Source of the DNA: a bacterium
Lineage (GTDB): Bacteria; Patescibacteriota; Microgenomatia; UBA1400; RBG-16-45-19
Assembly: GCA_003247275.1 (NCBI GenBank)
Contig: QKAA01000004.1
Span: 1-5,629, forward strand
Reading direction: 5' to 3'
DNA: 5,629 nucleotides
Notes under the pieces: model-generated
What the model was told of the DNA's origin: nothing
What the model saw: the letters and a program-made list of their open reading frames with translations, nothing else
Database searches by the model: none
Made by a program: the position numbers and the translations under genes
Shown: piece after piece, positions 4,957 through 5,629 of the stretch
How positions within the stretch are numbered: position 1 is the stretch's first letter
Layout: each line of letters begins with the position of its first letter

Positions 4957-5629
4957 TGGATTCAAGTCCTTCTTGGTTTTTTATCAGGACTATATCGGCG
5001 AGACTGGCGCTGGTACTAGAGCTAGCTGGTTCGTAAATCACTAAGGCTAGTTGGCCGGCTTCAATTTCATCAGAATCAAGTTCTTGGTTGGTGAGGCCAG
5101 CGGGATCAGAAAGGAGGAATGAGGTTTTGGAGTTAAATTTGAATAATTTTAATTCACCGTTTTGAGGATGTTTGAGTTCAAATTGGCTTTTGTTATCAGT
5201 GATGGTTTCAATGGTGCCATAAAAACTAGTTTTTTCAGGGACTTCAGGCGGAGCGTCAAGGATAAGCAAGCGTCTGGCATCTAAAACTTCGAGGTCTGAG
5301 TGGATGAAACCGAGAGCGGCGATGTAGTTGCCAATACTGGCGTCTTCACGACTGACCTCTTTGTTGGTATTCATATTGATATAAACCGTTGAGGCGGAGG
5401 TGGAAGCTTGAATGGTGCTACCTTCATCAGTCTCAAGCAGAATAGAATTGGGGGTAATTGAATCAAGTGTGCCTAAAAAAGCAGTTTTCTTTTGATCAGT
5501 TTGGGTTTTGGAAATGTTGACGACTTGTTCAATTCGCTTGCGGATATTTTCTTTAATTTGGTCATCGTCAATTTGGGAAGCAGATTCAGTTGATTCTTGG
5601 TTTTCGGTTTCGTCAGATTGAGCGTGCAC
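4937..5629 (-). CDS. Secreted protein with two DUF5666-like beta modules, N-terminus cut by the window
   Basis: The frame is open to the right edge. The first codon in view (GTG, 5629-5627) is probably an internal Val, because VHA followed by QSDETE looks like the end of a signal peptide with an A-x-A-like cleavage site. The mature part begins with an acidic, polar stretch (to about 25), then a charged helix (about 24-48). Two similar beta-rich modules follow: about 49-125 (AFLGTLDSITPNSILLETDEG to VLDARRLLIL) and 135-217 (SFYGTIETITDNKSQFELKHP to ASLADIVLI). Each opens with a G-T-[LI]-x-[ST]-I-T pattern and ends with a short hydrophobic strand. This resembles DUF5666-type proteins common in Patescibacteria, whose function is unknown. 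The assignment is by pattern and moderate. It runs into the M24 gene with a 20-nt overlap, so the two likely form an operon, although no functional link is evident. Confidence 0.6.
   Translation of the reverse strand: MHAQSDETENQESTESASQIDDDQIKENIRKRIEQVVNISKTQTDQKKTAFLGTLDSITPNSILLETDEGSTIQASTSASTVYINMNTNKEVSREDASIGNYIAALGFIHSDLEVLDARRLLILDAPPEVPEKTSFYGTIETITDNKSQFELKHPQNGELKLFKFNSKTSFLLSDPAGLTNQELDSDEIEAGQLALVIYEPASSSTSASLADIVLIKNQEGLESNAEPKE
4967..4973 (-). promoter_or_regulatory. Ribosome binding site that sets the M24 start
   Basis: AGAAGGA on the minus strand lies inside the end of the upstream gene, 10 nt before ATG 4956 but only one base before the in-frame TTG at 4965. The spacing therefore favours the ATG and shortens the protein by three residues against the longest reading. 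Confidence 0.65.

Noticed and set aside
4957..4965. TTG at 4965 as the start of the M24 gene
   Set aside because: The Shine-Dalgarno sequence ends one base before it, too close for initiation, while ATG 4956 has normal spacing.

Overview
The window looks like a fragment of a small, AT-leaning bacterial genome, most plausibly a Candidate Phyla Radiation (Patescibacteria, Microgenomates-like) bacterium. The basis is style rather than a marker gene. Genes are packed with overlapping ends. The left-edge gene is the C-terminus of a PMT/ArnT-type membrane glycosyltransferase whose soluble tail contains a GWPSGFG motif. The right-edge gene is a secreted protein with DUF5666-like beta modules. Both types are familiar from that group. 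UGA is read as a normal stop. The taxonomic call is an inference.

Layout from left to right: (1) 1-566 (+), C-terminal part of a polytopic glycosyltransferase-like protein. (2) 528-1505 (-), a 10-TM EamA/DMT transporter whose end overlaps the previous gene convergently by 39 nt. It has a good sigma70-type promoter placed so that its mRNA would be leaderless. (3) 1557-2822 (-), hisS, histidyl-tRNA synthetase. (4) 2823-3097, a 275-nt divergent intergenic region. (5) 3098-3850 (+), a slipin-type SPFH (stomatin-like) membrane protein. (6) 3847-4956 (-), an M24 aminopeptidase (Xaa-Pro type) sharing a TTAA with the SPFH stop. (7) 4937-5629 (-), the C-terminal part of a secreted protein overlapping the M24 gene, so these two are probably one operon.

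The main result is in the intergenic region. On the minus strand, ahead of hisS, lies an unannotated 19-codon ORF (2943-3002), MNTFLHTHHHHHYFRGLCF, with six His codons, five of them consecutive. It is followed by an intrinsic terminator (2887-2916). The RNA between contains a complete set of mutually exclusive hairpins: a 10-bp arm pair A:C (2984-2993 with 2933-2942), a 12-bp antiterminator B:D (2947-2959 with 2910-2922), and the terminator D:E (2910-2916 with 2891-2897). This is the logic of classical ribosome-mediated transcription attenuation, here placed in front of hisS rather than a histidine biosynthetic operon. In support, the hisS product contains no histidine in 421 residues, so the enzyme could still be made when charged tRNA-His is scarce. 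Together these predict a charged-tRNA-His sensing circuit in an organism type expected to import rather than make histidine.

The other genes look ordinary. No tRNA, rRNA, CRISPR, IS element or attachment site was seen.
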